From: HGM12587 sp964602445
GTDB lineage: Bacteria > Bacillota > Clostridia > Lachnospirales > Lachnospiraceae
Direction of reading: 5' to 3'
Length of the DNA stretch: 64,000 nucleotides
Assembly (NCBI GenBank): GCA_964602445.1
Contig: CAZRQV010000002.1
Span: forward strand, 167,717-231,716
Part shown: one piece after another, positions 35,117 through 43,998 of the stretch
How the letters are laid out: the number at the start of each line of letters is the position of its first letter
Position numbering within the stretch: position 1 is the stretch's first letter
The notes under the pieces: generated by a model
Told to the model about the DNA's origin: nothing
The model's input: only the letters and a program-made list of their open reading frames with translations
The model's database searches: none
Translations under genes and position numbers: made by a program

Positions 35117-35202
35117 ATAGACAAAGTGCAGCATGATAAATGAAGGAATGTCGCTAAGTGGAATGCTGTGCTGTTGACAGGACTGTATGTGAGGTGAATA
35201 TT

Positions 35203-35805
35203 TTGAAAATAGAATCTGACAGAATTATAGAAAGTATCATAGAAACTCTGGATCAGATGGAATACGTAAAATCATCGGAGATTCCCAATATTGATCTTTA
35301 TATGGATCAGGTGCTGACGTTTATGAACAGTCATCTGGAAAATGCGAAGCGTTATGACGGTGACAAAGTTCTGACGAAGACCATGATCAACAATTATGCA
35401 AAAAATCATCTGGTTCCTGCACCGGATCGGAAGAAGTATTCTAAGGAACATCTGATGGTCATGATGTTTATCTGTTATTTTAAAAGCTTTTTATCCATTG
35501 GAGATATTCAGAGCATTTTAAACCCATTGACAGAGAAATATTTTATGAAAGGCAATGGATTGAATCTGGAAGAAATCTACGAAGAAGTCTTTGGACTGGA
35601 AGCAGAACAGATTGAACATTTAAAAGTTAGCCTGAAAAGAGATTTTGAAAGAGCTGGGAAAACTTTTACAGAAGAATCAGAAGAAGACAAAGAATACTTG
35701 CAGCTGTTCTCATTTATCTGTATGCTGAGCTATGATATTTATATCAGAAAACAGATTATTGAGAAGCTGATTGATGAATTTCCGAAGAAAAATGACGAAA
35801 AATAA
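35203..35805 (+). CDS. DUF1836 domain protein, putative DNA-binding regulator
   Basis: About 200 aa. The central part (VLTKTMINNYAKNHLVPAPD, then KYSKEHLMVMMFICYFK) is the DUF1836 signature, a winged-helix-like fold related to MerR regulators and common in Lachnospiraceae. The rest is helical and acidic. I prefer TTG 35203 because GAGGTG at 35191-35196 is well spaced; GTG 35194 and GTG 35158 are in-frame alternatives. No ligand domain is seen. The tRNA-Trp gene follows. Function unproven; DNA-binding is a family-based inference. Confidence 0.75.
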   Translation: MKIESDRIIESIIETLDQMEYVKSSEIPNIDLYMDQVLTFMNSHLENAKRYDGDKVLTKTMINNYAKNHLVPAPDRKKYSKEHLMVMMFICYFKSFLSIGDIQSILNPLTEKYFMKGNGLNLEEIYEEVFGLEAEQIEHLKVSLKRDFERAGKTFTEESEEDKEYLQLFSFICMLSYDIYIRKQIIEKLIDEFPKKNDEK

Positions 35806-35834
35806 AAAAATATGAAAAAAATTAAAAAAAGTTG

Positions 35835-35871
35835 TTGACAACCCCACATGTTACGTGGTATAAATGTGGGG
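35835..35871 (+). promoter_or_regulatory. tRNA-Trp promoter overlapped by inverted repeat
   Basis: TTGACA at 35835-35840, 18-bp spacer, TATAAA at 35859-35864. An 8-bp inverted repeat (CCCCACAT 35842-35849, ATGTGGGG 35864-35871) covers the spacer and edge of the -10 box, where a repressor could bind. Confidence 0.65.
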
Positions 35872-35883
35872 TAGCAGTCGCGA

Positions 35884-35956
35884 AGGGATATAGTTCAGTT
35901 GGTAGAACGTTGGTCTCCAAAACCAAATGTCGAGGGTTCGAGTCCTTCTGTCCCTG
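35884..35956 (+). tRNA. trnW: tRNA-Trp (anticodon CCA)
   Basis: 73 bases that fold as a cloverleaf: acceptor AGGGATA with TGTCCCT, anticodon stem TTGGT/ACCAA enclosing loop CTCCAAA (anticodon CCA), and T-arm GAGGGTTCGAGTCCTTC. The discriminator is G; CCA is not encoded. It stands alone with its own promoter and terminator. Confidence 0.95.
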
Positions 35957-35965
35957 CTAATGCTG

Positions 35966-35997
35966 AAAGCCATGATCGAAAGGTCATGGCTTTTTTT
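35966..35997 (+). terminator. Terminator of tRNA-Trp
   Basis: 10-bp stem (35966-35975 with 35984-35993) followed by a seven-T run. Beyond it, 35998-36190 holds only an imperfect hairpin near 36006-36029 and no gene that I can support. Confidence 0.9.
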
Positions 35998-36190
35998 GTA
36001 TACATTGTGTCCGGCGAAGCCGGATCACACTTGCCAGTGAGGGTTGTATATTCTGCTGGATGTAAATGGTAAGTAACCTGTCAATGAACACAAAGGATGT
36101 TTTTCTGATGAATAAAAAAGGAACAGCAGTTTTTGAAAGGAATGAATTGTAGCTGTGGCGAAAATTATAAAAAAAGTATTAAAAAAAGAC

Positions 36191-36219
36191 TTAACAAGAA
36201 CCGATTTTAGTAGTAGAAT
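36191..36219 (+). promoter_or_regulatory. Promoter of xpt-pbuX
   Basis: TTAACA at 36191-36196, 17-bp spacer, TAGAAT at 36214-36219, about 40 bases from the xpt start. The short leader leaves no room for the guanine riboswitch usual for this operon. Confidence 0.65.
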
Positions 36220-36258
36220 AGAAACAATTTATCAAAAAAATACTAGAGGAGAAGTACG

Positions 36259-36840
36259 ATGAAATTATTAGAAGAACGTATCCGTAAAGACGGTGTTGTA
36301 AAACCTGGAAATGTATTAAAGGTAGACAGTTTTATTAATCATCAGATGGACGTAGAATTATTCAACGAAATGGGAAAAGAATTTAAACGTCTGTTTTCTG
36401 ATAGACCGATCAATAAGATTTTGACGATTGAAGCTTCAGGAATCGGTATTGCTTGTATCGTAGCACAGCATTTCAATGTACCGGTGGTATTTGCGAAGAA
36501 GACGCAGAGCATTAATCTGGACGGAGAAATGTATACTTCCAAAATCGAATCGTTTACGCATAAACGTGTGTATGATGTAATCGTTTCAAAGAAGTTTATT
36601 ACTCCGGAAGATCACATTCTGATCATTGACGATTTCCTTGCCAATGGATGCGCAGTGAAAGGTCTGATCGAACTGATTCAGGCAGCAGGCGCAACCATCG
36701 AAGGTGTGGGCATTGCCGTTGAAAAAGGTCAGCAGATCGGCGGAAAAGAACTGCGTGAACAGGGATTAAAAGTAGAATCGCTGGCAATCATCGAAAGTAT
36801 GGATGCAGAGACCGGAGAAATCGTATTTCGTGAACAATAA
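36259..36840 (+). CDS. xpt: Xanthine phosphoribosyltransferase
   Basis: Salvages xanthine to XMP with PRPP. The 193-aa protein begins MKLLEERIRKDGVVKPGNVLKVDSF-like, the Xpt start, and has the PRPP motif HILIIDDFLANGCAVKGL near residues 118-135. The N-terminal LTIEASGIGIA near 53-63 also fits. AGAGGAG precedes the ATG. It is followed after 53 bases by a xanthine permease, so uptake and salvage are co-expressed. Confidence 0.95.
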   Translation: MKLLEERIRKDGVVKPGNVLKVDSFINHQMDVELFNEMGKEFKRLFSDRPINKILTIEASGIGIACIVAQHFNVPVVFAKKTQSINLDGEMYTSKIESFTHKRVYDVIVSKKFITPEDHILIIDDFLANGCAVKGLIELIQAAGATIEGVGIAVEKGQQIGGKELREQGLKVESLAIIESMDAETGEIVFREQ

Positions 36841-36893
36841 GCATACATACAGACCGTGAACAGGAGCGGTCATACAGATGAGGAGAGAAAATT

Positions 36894-38234
36894 ATGAATA
36901 GCAGAGAAAAAGCAGATATTAAAAATATCTATAATCTGGACGGGAAAGTGCCGGTTGGCAAAGCCATTCCTTTTGGAATTCAGCACATTCTTGCCATGTT
37001 TGTATCCAATTTAACACCGATCACACTGATCGCAGCAGCAGCACAGCCGGCACTTTCGACAGAAGAGATTGCCATGCTTTTGCAGAATGCCATGTTTGTT
37101 GCAGGAATCGCAACATTGATCCAGCTGTTCCCAATTTGGAAAGTAGGTTCCCGACTTCCGATCGTTATGGGTGTCAGCTTTACGTTCGTAACGGTTCTTT
37201 GTACGGTTGCAGCAAATTATGGATATCCGACGGTAGTCGGTGCTGTATTGGTTGGCGGTATTTTTGAAGGAACCTTGGGAATTTTTGCAAAATACTGGAG
37301 AAAGCTGATCAGTCCGATCGTAGCGGCATCCGTAGTAACAGCCATCGGCTTTTCCTTATTTACAGTAGGTGCCCGTTCGTTCGGCGGCGGTTATAATGAA
37401 GATTTTGGTTCAGTACAGAATCTGATCATTGCAGGTGTGACATTGCTGACTTGTCTTGGATGGAATATTTATGCCAAAGGTTATGTTCGTCAGCTTTCAG
37501 TTCTTGCTGGTTTGGTAGTTGGTTATGTGGTAGCAATTTTCTTCGGAAAAGTAGATCTGAGCATGATCATGTCCGGTGGAATCATTGCATTACCAAAGCT
37601 TCTTCCGTTTAAACCGGAATTTAATCTGGGTGCAATCATTTCGACAGCGATCATTTTCTTAGTATCTGCAGCAGAAACCATCGGAGATACTACTGCTATG
37701 GTTGCCAGCGGATTAGATCGAGATATTAAAGATGAGGAAATTTCAGGTTCTCTTGCCTGTGATGGTTTTGCATCTTCCATTTCTTCTTTATTCGGCTGTC
37801 CTCCGGTTACGTCCTTCTCTCAGAACGTAGGTCTGATTGCAATGACTAAAGTTGTAAACCGTTATACCATCGCAACAGGTGCAGTTGCCATGCTTCTGGC
37901 TGGTTTATTACCGCCGGTAGGTAATTTCTTTGCGTCTTTGCCGGATGCGGTGCTGGGCGGATGTACCATTATGATGTTTGGTACGATCTTAACTTCCGGT
38001 ATGGAAATGATCGCAAAATGTGGATTTACACAGAGAAATATTACAATCGTAGCATTATCCCTGTCGATTGGAATCGGTTTTACAACAGCCAGTGAAGTAG
38101 GAATCTGGGCAGCGTTCCCGGAAGCTGTACAGACCGTATTTGCATCCAATGTAGTTGCAGTCGTGTTCGTAATGGCAATTATTTTAAATCAGATTCTTCC
38201 ACAGGATATGGAAATGAAAAAAGTAAATGACTAA
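36894..38234 (+). CDS. pbuX: Xanthine/uracil permease (NCS2 family)
   Basis: A proton-coupled nucleobase importer with about 14 helices. The 446-aa sequence shows PFGIQHILAMFVSNLTP near residue 25-41, the QH motif of NCS2 helix 1, the substrate-site region SAAETIGDTTAMVASGL near 260 with its Glu, and the NCS2 signature GCPPVTSFSQNVGLI near 302-316. The linkage to xpt points to xanthine as substrate. A weak hairpin at 38240-38267 follows. Confidence 0.92.
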   Translation: MNSREKADIKNIYNLDGKVPVGKAIPFGIQHILAMFVSNLTPITLIAAAAQPALSTEEIAMLLQNAMFVAGIATLIQLFPIWKVGSRLPIVMGVSFTFVTVLCTVAANYGYPTVVGAVLVGGIFEGTLGIFAKYWRKLISPIVAASVVTAIGFSLFTVGARSFGGGYNEDFGSVQNLIIAGVTLLTCLGWNIYAKGYVRQLSVLAGLVVGYVVAIFFGKVDLSMIMSGGIIALPKLLPFKPEFNLGAIISTAIIFLVSAAETIGDTTAMVASGLDRDIKDEEISGSLACDGFASSISSLFGCPPVTSFSQNVGLIAMTKVVNRYTIATGAVAMLLAGLLPPVGNFFASLPDAVLGGCTIMMFGTILTSGMEMIAKCGFTQRNITIVALSLSIGIGFTTASEVGIWAAFPEAVQTVFASNVVAVVFVMAIILNQILPQDMEMKKVND

Positions 38235-38239
38235 TCAAG

Positions 38240-38270
38240 ATGCCGTCATGGGAAACTGTGGCGGCATTTC
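38240..38270 (+). terminator. Probable terminator after pbuX
   Basis: An 8-bp stem (38240-38247 with 38260-38267, one wobble) and a short T-run. Moderate strength only. Confidence 0.5.
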
Positions 38271-38328
38271 CGTAAATTTCGGGAGTTTCTATCAGAAATG
38301 GTAATAAGGATTAATTAATAAAAATAGG

Positions 38329-38357
38329 TTGACGTTCCTTTGGGAAATCATTAATAT
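38329..38357 (+). promoter_or_regulatory. Promoter of guaB
   Basis: TTGACG at 38329-38334, 17-bp spacer, TAATAT at 38352-38357, about 45 bases before the start codon. Confidence 0.65.
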
Positions 38358-38401
38358 TAAAAATAATAGCAAAGTGTTTGTATTTGAAAGGAGATTTGAT
38401 C

Positions 38402-39910
38402 ATGGCGTACTATTATAGTGAACCATCTCATACATTTAGTGAATATCTGTTAGTGCCGGGGTATTCAAGCAGTCAGTGCATTCCGGCCAATGTTAGTTTA
38501 AAAACTCCATTAGTAAAATTCAGAAAAGGCGAGGAACCTGCTTTATCTTTAAATATTCCACTGGTTTCAGCAGTGATGCAGTCTGTATCCAATGATACGA
38601 TGGCAGTGGCGTTGGCAAGAGAAGGCGGAGTTTCTTTTATTTATGGCTCTCAGCCAATCGAAGCACAGGCTGAAATGGTAAGAAAAGTTAAAGCTTATAA
38701 AGCAGGCTTTGTAGTAAGTGATTCCAATCTTGTACCGGATAACACATTGGCAGATGTTCTGGCATTAAAAGAAAAAACAGGACATTCTACCATGGCAGTG
38801 ACAGAAGATGGAACACCTCACGGTAAATTATTAGGTATCGTTACAGGAAGAGATTATCGTATTTCTCGTATGTCTATGGATACCAAAGTTGCAGAATTTA
38901 TGACACCATTTGAAAAACTGGTGACAGGTCACAGCGGAATGACATTAAAAGAAGCAAATGACATTATCTGGGACAACAAATTAAACGCACTTCCGGTGAT
39001 CAATGATGATCAGAATCTGGATTCTATCGTTTTCAGAAAAGACTATGAATCTAAAAAAGCAAACTTAAACGAACTGTTAGATTCTCAGAAGAGATATGTA
39101 GTAGGTGCTGGGATCAATACCAGAGATTATGCAGAACGTGTTCCGGCATTGGTAGAAGCAGGCGTTGACATTTTATGTATCGATTCCAGTGAAGGTTTCA
39201 GCGAATGGCAGAAGCTTACCATTGACTGGATTAGAGAACATTACGGCGATACTGTGAAAGTAGGTGCAGGTAATGTAGTTGATGCAGAAGGATTCAGATT
39301 CCTTGCAGAATGCGGCGCAGATTTCGTTAAAGTTGGTATCGGCGGTGGTTCTATCTGTATTACCCGTGAAACAAAGGGAATCGGACGCGGACAGGCAACT
39401 GCAACCATCGAAGTAGCAAAAGCAAGAGACGAATATTATAAAGAAACAGGTATTTATGTACCAATCTGCAGTGATGGCGGTATCGTACATGATTATCATA
39501 TGACCCTGGCACTGGCAATGGGAAGTGATTTCATCATGTTAGGAAGATATTTCTCACGCTTTGATGAATCACCGACAAACAAAGTGATGATCAATGGTCA
39601 GTACATGAAAGAATACTGGGGCGAAGGTTCTGCACGTGCAAGAAACTGGCAGCGTTATGACCTTGGCGGCGATAAGAAATTAAGCTTCGTAGAAGGTGTA
39701 GATTCTTATGTACCATATGCAGGTTCTTTAAAAGACAACGTTGGTCTTTCTTTAGCAAAAATTAAATCAACAATGTGTAACTGTGGCGCACTGACAATTC
39801 CGGAATTACAGGAAAAAGCGAAGATTACACTGGTATCTTCCGTAAGTATCGTAGAAGGCGGTGCTCACGATGTCGTGTTAAAAGATTCTACAGCATCACG
39901 TAATCAGTAA
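38402..39910 (+). CDS. guaB: Inosine-5'-monophosphate dehydrogenase
   Basis: Oxidises IMP to XMP with NAD+, the entry to guanine nucleotides. The 502-aa enzyme has the TIM-barrel core with the catalytic Cys319 in GGGSICITRE, the flap region near 390-420 (YWGEGSARARNW), and two CBS domains inserted at about 95-215. The RYDLGG just after the flap is the usual catalytic Arg/Tyr area, slightly unlike the textbook form. ATG 38402 follows AAAGGAGATTTG. Its own promoter and terminator make it a single-gene unit. Confidence 0.95.
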   Translation: MAYYYSEPSHTFSEYLLVPGYSSSQCIPANVSLKTPLVKFRKGEEPALSLNIPLVSAVMQSVSNDTMAVALAREGGVSFIYGSQPIEAQAEMVRKVKAYKAGFVVSDSNLVPDNTLADVLALKEKTGHSTMAVTEDGTPHGKLLGIVTGRDYRISRMSMDTKVAEFMTPFEKLVTGHSGMTLKEANDIIWDNKLNALPVINDDQNLDSIVFRKDYESKKANLNELLDSQKRYVVGAGINTRDYAERVPALVEAGVDILCIDSSEGFSEWQKLTIDWIREHYGDTVKVGAGNVVDAEGFRFLAECGADFVKVGIGGGSICITRETKGIGRGQATATIEVAKARDEYYKETGIYVPICSDGGIVHDYHMTLALAMGSDFIMLGRYFSRFDESPTNKVMINGQYMKEYWGEGSARARNWQRYDLGGDKKLSFVEGVDSYVPYAGSLKDNVGLSLAKIKSTMCNCGALTIPELQEKAKITLVSSVSIVEGGAHDVVLKDSTASRNQ

Positions 39911-39920
39911 TCAATCAAAT

Positions 39921-39957
39921 GACTTGGTTCGGGGTGAGGCTCTGAACCGAGTCTTTT
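39921..39957 (+). terminator. Terminator after guaB
   Basis: 10-bp stem with one wobble (39921-39930 with 39944-39953) and TTTT. It separates guaB from purE. Confidence 0.8.
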
Positions 39958-39979
39958 GTCGTAATAAAGAGGTAAATAT

Positions 39980-40468
39980 ATGAGAACAGCAATTATTATG
40001 GGTTCCACAAGCGATCTTCCAAAGATGGAACCTGCAGTTGAAATTTTAAAATCCTATGGTGTGACCGTAGATGTCAGATGTCTGTCTGCACATCGTGCTC
40101 ATGCAGGACTTTCCGCTTTTATTGAAGAAGCAAATCAGAACGGCACAGAAGTGTTTATCACAGCCGCAGGTATGGCAGCAGCACTTCCGGGTGTAGTTGC
40201 ATCCCAGACAGTATTGCCGGTCATCGGTGTTCCGTTGTCAGGTTCGGTACTGGACGGCATGGATGCACTAATGTCGATCGTACAGATGCCGCCGGGAATT
40301 CCGGTTGCTACGGTAGCGATCAACGGCGGAAAGAACGCAGCATATCTGGCACTGCAGATCATGGCAGTCAAACATCCTGAAATCAGAGAAAAGCTTCTGG
40401 CTCACAGAGAAGAGATGGAAGAAGCAGCAATGAAAGCAAATCAGGAAGTCAGTGAAAAATTTGCATAA
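39980..40468 (+). CDS. purE: N5-carboxyaminoimidazole ribonucleotide mutase (PurE)
   Basis: Moves the carboxyl group of N5-CAIR to give CAIR. 162 aa. Family motifs: MGSTSDLPKM at 8-17, the catalytic His in LSAHRAH near 37-43, ITAAGMAAALPGVVA near 57-71 and GVPLSG near 80. The usual GSxSD is kept. No purK follows, so either purK lies elsewhere or this acts with CO2 directly. It is followed about 100 bases later by the PurF-like gene. Confidence 0.94.
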   Translation: MRTAIIMGSTSDLPKMEPAVEILKSYGVTVDVRCLSAHRAHAGLSAFIEEANQNGTEVFITAAGMAAALPGVVASQTVLPVIGVPLSGSVLDGMDALMSIVQMPPGIPVATVAINGGKNAAYLALQIMAVKHPEIREKLLAHREEMEEAAMKANQEVSEKFA

Positions 40469-40566
40469 CAGCCGGTGTTTGGAAACCGGAAACAGACAAC
40501 CGCTGGTTTTGAAAATTGACACTGTCAGGCAGTAGGAAGCATACTGCATTTAAGGAGGATGAAAAA

Positions 40567-41988
40567 ATGAGTGGATTTTTTGGAGTTGCATCAAAAGAAG
40601 ATTGTGTAACGGAATTGTTTTATGGAGTAGATTATCATTCCCATTTGGGAACCAGACGTGGAGGAATGGCTGTTTATAACGAAGAAACCGGTTTCAGCCG
40701 TGCGATACATAATATCGAAAATGCACCGTTCCGTACCAAATTTGACAAGGACTCTAATGAAATGCACGGCAACATGGGAATTGGCTGTATTTCAGACTTC
40801 GAACCACAGCCTTTGCTGATTCAGTCCCATCTGGGGAGTTTTGCGATCACTACCGTCGGTAAGATCAACAATGCAGATGAACTGATCAAAAAGGTATATG
40901 AAGAAGGAACCTGTCACTTTCAGGAAATGAGTGGCGGTATGATCAATGCAACAGAGCTGGTAGCAGCGTTGCTTTGTTCTAAACACAGCATTTTGGCAGG
41001 AATTCGTTATGTACAGGGTCTTGTACAGGGTTCTTTGTCCATTATGATGATGACAAAAGAAGGGATTTATGTAGCAAGAGACCGTCTGGGCAGAACTCCG
41101 GTGATGATCGGACGAAAAGAGGGAGCAATGTGTGCTTCTTTCGAAAGTTTTGCTTATATGAATCTTGATTATGAAGATTATTATGAATTAGGCCCGGCAG
41201 AGGTTTATTTCTTCGATGCAGACGGAGGAAGAACCATTGGAGAACGGGGCGATGAGATGAAAATGTGTACCTTCCTTTGGGTATACTATGGATATCCAAC
41301 AGCAACCTATGAAGGAGTCAATGTAGAAGATATGCGTTATCGCTGCGGAGAAATGCTGGCAAAACGGGATGCGGGAAAAGTATTTCCGGATTATGCTGCC
41401 GGAGTTCCGGATTCCGGTCTGGCTCATGCCATTGGATATTCCAATTCTACGGATATTCCGTATGCAAGACCGTTTATCAAATATACACCGACCTGGTCAC
41501 GTTCCTTTATGCCGACCAATCAAAAACAGAGAAATCTGGTGGCACGTATGAAATTGATTCCGGTGCATAAACTGATCAAAGAGAAGAAGATTCTTCTGAT
41601 CGATGATTCCATCGTGCGCGGAACACAGCTGCGTGAAACCACAGAATTTCTTTATAAAAATGGTGCGGAAGAAGTCCATGTAAGACCGGCATGTCCGCCG
41701 TTGCTGTTTGGATGTAAATATCTGAATTTCTCCCGTTCCAAATCGGTAATGGATTTGATCACCAGAAGGATCATTCGTGATTTTGAGGGCACAGAGGACG
41801 TATCCGATGAATTATTAAAGGAATATGCAGATCCGGATAACCCGAAATATAAAGCAATGGTGGAAGAAATTCGTAAACAGCTGAATTTTACATCATTAGA
41901 ATTTTTAAGACTGGACGATATGCTCGAAGCGATCGGAATCGAACCGTGTAAGCTTTGTACGTATTGCTGGAATGGAAAAGAGGATTAA
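40567..41988 (+). CDS. Amidophosphoribosyltransferase paralogue without the N-terminal catalytic Cys
   Basis: Over its 473 aa it follows PurF: an N-terminal glutaminase-like domain and a PRTase domain with PDSGLAHAIGY near 284, RMKLIPV near 329 and the PRPP loop ILLIDDSIVRGT near 343-354. The four cysteines that hold the [4Fe-4S] cluster in Bacillus PurF seem kept (C234, C383, C461/C464). But mature PurF starts with Cys1 in CGVFGI; here the start is MSGFFGV, with Ser where the nucleophile should be. GGAGG before ATG 40567 supports the start. It may use ammonia, or be a regulatory or altered enzyme. A true purF is not in the window. Confidence 0.85.
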   Translation: MSGFFGVASKEDCVTELFYGVDYHSHLGTRRGGMAVYNEETGFSRAIHNIENAPFRTKFDKDSNEMHGNMGIGCISDFEPQPLLIQSHLGSFAITTVGKINNADELIKKVYEEGTCHFQEMSGGMINATELVAALLCSKHSILAGIRYVQGLVQGSLSIMMMTKEGIYVARDRLGRTPVMIGRKEGAMCASFESFAYMNLDYEDYYELGPAEVYFFDADGGRTIGERGDEMKMCTFLWVYYGYPTATYEGVNVEDMRYRCGEMLAKRDAGKVFPDYAAGVPDSGLAHAIGYSNSTDIPYARPFIKYTPTWSRSFMPTNQKQRNLVARMKLIPVHKLIKEKKILLIDDSIVRGTQLRETTEFLYKNGAEEVHVRPACPPLLFGCKYLNFSRSKSVMDLITRRIIRDFEGTEDVSDELLKEYADPDNPKYKAMVEEIRKQLNFTSLEFLRLDDMLEAIGIEPCKLCTYCWNGKED

Positions 41989-42533
41989 TGGAAAGAACAG
42001 TACAGCCGGGGCAGTTTTATAAACACTTCAAAGATCGATATTATCAGATCATTACGGTGGCAGAGCATTCTGAAACCGGAGAAAAAATGGTTGTTTATCA
42101 GGCATTGTACGGGAGTTTCCGTACGTATGTAAGACCTTATGAAATGTTTCTCAGCGAAGTGGATCATGAAAAATACCCACAGGCAGCACAAAAATACAGA
42201 TTTGAGCTCATAGAATCGGAAAACTTTGGAAATACTGTAATCAGACCTGAAAAATCTGAAGAAGCAGAGGAAAAAGGAAACTCTGAATGTGAGCAGGAGC
42301 CGGAAATAGAAGGAGTCGATCCGAATCTTCTGGCATTCTTAGAACTTGACACGCTGGCAGAAAAGCTGGAGCTGTTAAGAGATTTAAGGAGTAAGATGAA
42401 TGACCGTCTTCTGGACAGCATTGCTGCTTCTCTGGATATTGTGGTTGAGGAAGGTCCTTTGCCGCAAAGATATCAGGAAGTATTAAACTGTCTGGAAACG
42501 ATGGAGCATTTCGAATGCAGTCGCTTCCGGTAG
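41988..42533 (+). CDS. DUF1653 protein
   Basis: 181 aa. Residues 1-65 (VQPGQFYKHFKDRYYQI, MVVYQALYG, VRPYEMFLSEVD) form the small beta-rich DUF1653 domain, whose role is unknown. The rest is a Glu-rich linker and a helical C-terminal part (LAFLELDTLAEKLELL, NDRLLDSIAASLDI). ATG 41988 overlaps the stop of the purF-like gene by one base, so it is translated with it; upstream in-frame starts are not favoured. It may have a link with purine metabolism by context only. Confidence 0.8.
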   Translation: MERTVQPGQFYKHFKDRYYQIITVAEHSETGEKMVVYQALYGSFRTYVRPYEMFLSEVDHEKYPQAAQKYRFELIESENFGNTVIRPEKSEEAEEKGNSECEQEPEIEGVDPNLLAFLELDTLAEKLELLRDLRSKMNDRLLDSIAASLDIVVEEGPLPQRYQEVLNCLETMEHFECSRFR

Positions 42534-42546
42534 AAGGAGCTTCGAA

Positions 42547-43971
42547 ATGATCAGAAAAACAAAAATTGTATGTACTCTGGGTCCTGCTGTAGAAGAGGAA
42601 ACGATCCTGCGGCAGATGATTTTGGAAGGAATGAATATTGCCAGAGTGAATATGTCTCATGGAGATCATGCAGAGCACGGAAAACGGCTGGAAATGCTGA
42701 AACGTCTGCGAAAAGATCTGAATCTTCCTGTGGCCACTCTTTTAGATACGAAAGGGCCGGAAATCCGTCTGGGAGATTTTGAACAGAAACAGGTGATTTT
42801 AAAACAGGGACAGATGTTTACGCTGACGACCCATGAGATTCTGGGAAACAAGGAGAGTGCATACATTACTTACAGTGGTCTGCCTTTCGATGTGACTCCG
42901 GGAAACCGGATTCTCATTGATGACGGACTGGTAGAAATGGAAGTCGAAAGCGTAGTGGGAGAAGAGATTCGCTGTCTGGTAAAAAATACCGGCGTGATTT
43001 CTTCCAGAAAGGGAGTAAATGTCCCCGGAATTGCGTTGAGTCTTCCATTTATTAATGAAAAGGATTATAATGATTTAAGATTCGCCGTAGAGCAGGAATT
43101 CGACTTTGTGGCTGCTTCTTTTACAAGGACTGCAGAAGATGTGAAGGAATTAAAACATCTTTTACGGGAGCTTGGAGGAGAAAAGATCAAAGTGATCGCC
43201 AAGGTCGAAAACAGTCAGGGGGTAGAACATCTGGATGAAATCCTCCAGGCTGCAGACGGAATCATGATCGCCAGGGGAGATATGGGTGTGGAAATTCCGC
43301 TGGAGGAAGTTCCGGTCATTCAAAAAGAGATCATTCAAAAAGTCTATGGTGTGGGAAAACAGGTCATTACTGCAACCCAGATGCTGGATTCCATGATTCA
43401 GTATCCCCGTCCGACCAGAGCAGAAGCCAGTGATGTGGCAAATGCCGTGTATGACGGTACCAGTGCAGTGATGCTTTCCGGAGAAACTGCTTCCGGAAAA
43501 TATCCTTTGGAATGTATTCGTACCATGGTGCGGATCGCATCACGGACAGAACTGGATATTGATTACAGAAAGCGTTTTCTTCTGAAAAGGGTTCCAACAG
43601 AAGGCAGTATTACCAATGCCATTTCCAAGGCAACCATCAATGCTGCCATGGAGCTGAATGCCAAAGCCATTGTGACGGTGACAGAATCCGGAAGAACTGC
43701 CTATATGATCTCCCGATATCGGCCGTTTTGCCCTGTGGTCGCCTGTACTTCCAGAGAACAGACCTATCGCCAGCTGTCCTTGAGCTGGGGAGTGATTCCG
43801 CTTCTGATCGAAGAAAAGGAGTCTGTCGATGAACTTTTTGAAGAAGCAGTCAGGGCGGTGAGAAAAGCATCGTTGGTCAGTGAAGGCGATCTGATTGTAT
43901 TGACCGCAGGAGTTCCGATGGGGACTTCCGGTACGACGAATTTATTAAAAATACGTTCGATAGAATCATGA
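42547..43971 (+). CDS. pyk: Pyruvate kinase
   Basis: The last step of glycolysis, PEP + ADP to pyruvate + ATP. 474 aa with the start KTKIVCTLGPA, VNMSHGDH near 35, DTKGPEIRLG near 68, the catalytic Lys in IKVIAKVEN near 217, and the signature MIARGDMGVEIP near 241. The extra C-terminal PEP-utiliser domain found in Bacillus enzymes is missing, so this is the shorter type. It is the last gene of the purE-side run or has its own promoter; 13 bases separate it from the DUF1653 gene. Confidence 0.95.
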   Translation: MIRKTKIVCTLGPAVEEETILRQMILEGMNIARVNMSHGDHAEHGKRLEMLKRLRKDLNLPVATLLDTKGPEIRLGDFEQKQVILKQGQMFTLTTHEILGNKESAYITYSGLPFDVTPGNRILIDDGLVEMEVESVVGEEIRCLVKNTGVISSRKGVNVPGIALSLPFINEKDYNDLRFAVEQEFDFVAASFTRTAEDVKELKHLLRELGGEKIKVIAKVENSQGVEHLDEILQAADGIMIARGDMGVEIPLEEVPVIQKEIIQKVYGVGKQVITATQMLDSMIQYPRPTRAEASDVANAVYDGTSAVMLSGETASGKYPLECIRTMVRIASRTELDIDYRKRFLLKRVPTEGSITNAISKATINAAMELNAKAIVTVTESGRTAYMISRYRPFCPVVACTSREQTYRQLSLSWGVIPLLIEEKESVDELFEEAVRAVRKASLVSEGDLIVLTAGVPMGTSGTTNLLKIRSIES

Positions 43972-43998
43972 TAAAGATACGAAAGTGAGGAAACTAAT

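Noticed and set aside
35998..36258. Guanine/xanthine riboswitch before xpt
   Set aside because: Expected from other Firmicutes, but the promoter lies just 40 bases from the start and the conserved core is absent.
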